Assembly: GCA_036525295.1 (NCBI GenBank)
Contig: DATDAQ010000030.1
Span: 1 to 6,949, forward strand
Source: VRUE01 sp036525295
GTDB taxonomy: Bacteria; Actinomycetota; Thermoleophilia; Solirubrobacterales; 70-9
DNA: 6,949 nucleotides
Reading direction: 5' to 3'
In this document: one piece after another, positions 4,912 to 6,949 of the stretch
How the letters are laid out: each line of letters opens with the position of its first letter
How positions within the stretch are numbered: the stretch's first letter is position 1
Made by a program: the position numbers and the translations under genes
Notes under the pieces: generated by a model
What the model saw: the letters and a program-made list of their open reading frames with translations, nothing else
Database searches by the model: none
What the model was told of the DNA's origin: nothing

Positions 4912-6153
4912 TTAGTGCTTGAACAGCAGGGCGCTGAACACGCCGGCGTGGTCTGAGCTCCAGAAGCCGTTGACGGGGGTGCGGCCGGTGACCGAGGAGG
5001 CCTTCAGCTTCACCTCTTTCGGGTCGCGGGTCATCACGTGGTCGACCTGGTGGTCGAAGTTGGCGATCGAGCCGCCTGCACCTTCCGCCAGCAGGCTCGA
5101 CTTGAGGCAGCAGCTCAGCGGGTCGTTCGTGCTGCGCTCGCGCATGCCGGCGCCGAGCAGGGTGCGGTAGGCCTGCTGGTCGCCCGGTTCGACCGTGTCG
5201 TCGTCGGAGTTGAGGTCGCCGAGCAGGACGATCGGCAGTTTTTTGCTCGTCGCCGGGCCGTTCGGGGCGACCAGTTCCCCGGCCTGCAGTGCCCGGATGC
5301 TGGGCACCTGGTTGGCATCGTCGAAGGCCTCGAGGTGGGTGTTGACGAAGCGGAATTCGTGGCTGCCGCGGACCTTGGCGTCGATCGAGGTCCAGCCGCG
5401 CGTCACCGAGAGGTTGACTCCCGAGACCGTCACGGTCAGCAGGCTGGCGAAGTGGCCCGCCCGCGGGCGCTTGAAGGTGGCGCCGGCACCGTTGCGAACC
5501 AGGATCACGTCGCGCATCGTCAGGCGGCCGTTGATCTCGGCGTTGGGGATCGCCCCGTTCGGCCCATCTCCGGGAACGCCGTTCTCGTTGGCGGGAGCTT
5601 CGAAGTCGAACTCGTCCTGGGAGATAGCAACCCGGTACTGGGGCTTGCCTTTGCTCTTGAGCCGAGCGAGCAGTTCGGAGAGGTAGTCGTAGCGGACGGT
5701 TGTGGCGGTCGGGCTGGCACCGGTGTTGAGGAAGACTTCAAGGCTCGGCGGACCCGTGCGCCAGAGCGCCACCTCCTGCAGGCCGACGACGTCGGGCTTC
5801 TTCTTGAGGATCTCCTGGGCGAGTCCCCTGGCCCGCGTGGGGAAGCTGTTGGCCGTTACTTCGCGCAGGATCTGCCCGGTTGCCTCGGTGAACGCTGTGA
5901 GGCCGGATGCCGTGATCGCGGGCGTGAGATCGGCGCCGAGGTAGAGGTTGCGGGTCATCACGTTGACCTGCTTGGCTTCGCTCCGGCTCTTGCCTTTGCC
6001 GTGGCCTTTGGCTTTGCCACCGGACTCGTGCCCGGTCGGGTGATCGTCGCCGGCCCGCGCGCCGGCGGATACCGGGAACAGGGCAAGGATCAGGGCAGCA
6101 GCAAGTGCGAGCAGAACCGCGGTTCGCCGGATCGCTGCAGGCGGGTGATTCAA
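4912..6153 (-). CDS. Secreted endonuclease/exonuclease/phosphatase-fold protein
   Basis: This 413-residue protein has a signal peptide (basic start, hydrophobic run at about 11-29, likely cleavage after SAGARA near residue 34) and a low-complexity linker rich in His, Gly and Lys (about 35-61). A DNase I-like metal-dependent phosphodiesterase domain runs from about 62 to the end. Conserved elements in order are RNLYLGAD (68-75, N69), GLQEV (124-128, metal ligand E127), NTH (271-273), GDLNSDD (312-318, D313 and N315), DH (371-372) and SSDH (399-402, D401 and H402). All active-site positions are present. The substrate could be nucleic acid, a phospholipid head group or a phosphorylated sugar, and the sequence does not decide. 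The start is TTG 6153, chosen because AGGAG lies 5 nt upstream and an in-frame stop at 6181-6183 rules out a longer protein. It diverges from dnaK. Confidence 0.87.
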   Translation of the reverse strand: MNHPPAAIRRTAVLLALAAALILALFPVSAGARAGDDHPTGHESGGKAKGHGKGKSRSEAKQVNVMTRNLYLGADLTPAITASGLTAFTEATGQILREVTANSFPTRARGLAQEILKKKPDVVGLQEVALWRTGPPSLEVFLNTGASPTATTVRYDYLSELLARLKSKGKPQYRVAISQDEFDFEAPANENGVPGDGPNGAIPNAEINGRLTMRDVILVRNGAGATFKRPRAGHFASLLTVTVSGVNLSVTRGWTSIDAKVRGSHEFRFVNTHLEAFDDANQVPSIRALQAGELVAPNGPATSKKLPIVLLGDLNSDDDTVEPGDQQAYRTLLGAGMRERSTNDPLSCCLKSSLLAEGAGGSIANFDHQVDHVMTRDPKEVKLKASSVTGRTPVNGFWSSDHAGVFSALLFKH

Positions 6154-6158
6154 GATGT

Positions 6159-6163
6159 CTCCT
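6159..6163 (-). promoter_or_regulatory. Ribosome binding site that fixes a TTG start
   Basis: AGGAG on the minus strand lies 5 nt before TTG 6153, just ahead of a clear signal peptide. It is the main reason to accept a TTG start for the nuclease-fold gene. Confidence 0.7.
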
Positions 6164-6225
6164 CTTCGTCGCGACCGCCGTCACCGGGGTCGAATCGTCG
6201 AGGCGCCTCCACTACCCGCAAACCC

Positions 6226-6231
6226 ACTATA
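6226..6231 (-). promoter_or_regulatory. Candidate -10 box of the nuclease-fold gene
   Basis: TATAGT on the minus strand (5 of 6 to TATAAT) would give a leader of about 65 nt. No -35 box sits at the right distance. A perfect TTGACA lies at 6234-6239 on the same strand but only 2 nt upstream; used as a -35 box it would pair with a weak TAGTGG or GTAGTG 18-19 bp downstream. Which pair is used is unclear. Confidence 0.35.
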
Positions 6232-6262
6232 CGTGTCAAAGGTTCGCGTCGCGTTAGGAATC

Positions 6263-6271
6263 TGCCATACT
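6263..6271 (+). promoter_or_regulatory. Candidate extended -10 promoter of dnaK
   Basis: TGcCATACT fits an extended -10 (TGn plus a TATAAT-like hexamer) and would start transcription near 6278, about 43 nt before the GTG. The -35 position (about 6243-6248) reads TTCGCG and is poor. No CIRCE (HrcA) or HAIR (HspR) operator is visible in 6154-6320. Confidence 0.35.
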
Positions 6272-6306
6272 GACGCTTAGATTTTTTGCAGACCCGAACT
6301 AGAGCT

Positions 6307-6312
6307 GGAGGT
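6307..6312 (+). promoter_or_regulatory. Ribosome binding site of dnaK
   Basis: GGAGGT lies 8 nt before GTG 6321, ideal spacing. An in-frame TTG at 6315 is only 2 nt from this site, so GTG 6321 is the start. Confidence 0.85.
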
Positions 6313-6320
6313 ACTTGATA

Positions 6321-6949
<629 letters not shown>

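Noticed and set aside
5038..6273. Plus-strand open frame of 411 codons opposite the nuclease-fold gene
   Set aside because: It is the antisense shadow of a protein with a full set of active-site motifs.

Overview
The window is high-GC DNA (codon third positions mostly G or C) with eight supportable protein genes, tightly packed, and no RNA genes, insertion sequences or CRISPR. An Ino1-type inositol-3-phosphate synthase beside a CDP-alcohol phosphatidyltransferase, TAnnnT boxes placed as for leaderless mRNAs, and GTG/TTG starts all point to an actinobacterium. A deep-branching one (Thermoleophilia / Solirubrobacterales-like) is my guess from the general look of the proteins, not something shown here.

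Region 45-2751, all on the minus strand and read right to left, looks like an inositol-phospholipid operon. It holds a PAP2/Aur1-like membrane protein, a CDP-alcohol phosphatidyltransferase (probable phosphatidylinositol-phosphate synthase) and Ino1. Ino1 makes inositol phosphate, the transferase joins it to CDP-diacylglycerol, and the PAP2 protein could remove or transfer a phosphate or inositol-phosphate group. A 22-bp perfect palindrome is centred on the PAP2 stop codon.

Upstream of the operon, 2792-2889 holds a perfect 24-bp inverted repeat with a second hairpin nested inside it. It separates the operon from a minus-strand alpha/beta hydrolase of the Asp-nucleophile class (haloalkane dehalogenase / epoxide hydrolase type).

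The hydrolase diverges across only 42 bp from a plus-strand pair: an endonuclease III-family DNA glycosylase with an Fe-S cluster motif, and a membrane-anchored mono-haem cytochrome c that overlaps it by ATGA. This pair converges on a secreted endonuclease/exonuclease/phosphatase-fold protein (minus strand), with a nested stem-loop between them. That gene diverges from dnaK, which runs off the right edge.

I found no clearly new multi-gene system. The points most worth following are the inositol-lipid operon with a candidate for the phosphatidylinositol-phosphate phosphatase step, the long inverted repeat, the link between absent Shine-Dalgarno sites and TAnnnT boxes next to start codons, and the unusual Fe-S cysteine spacing in the glycosylase.
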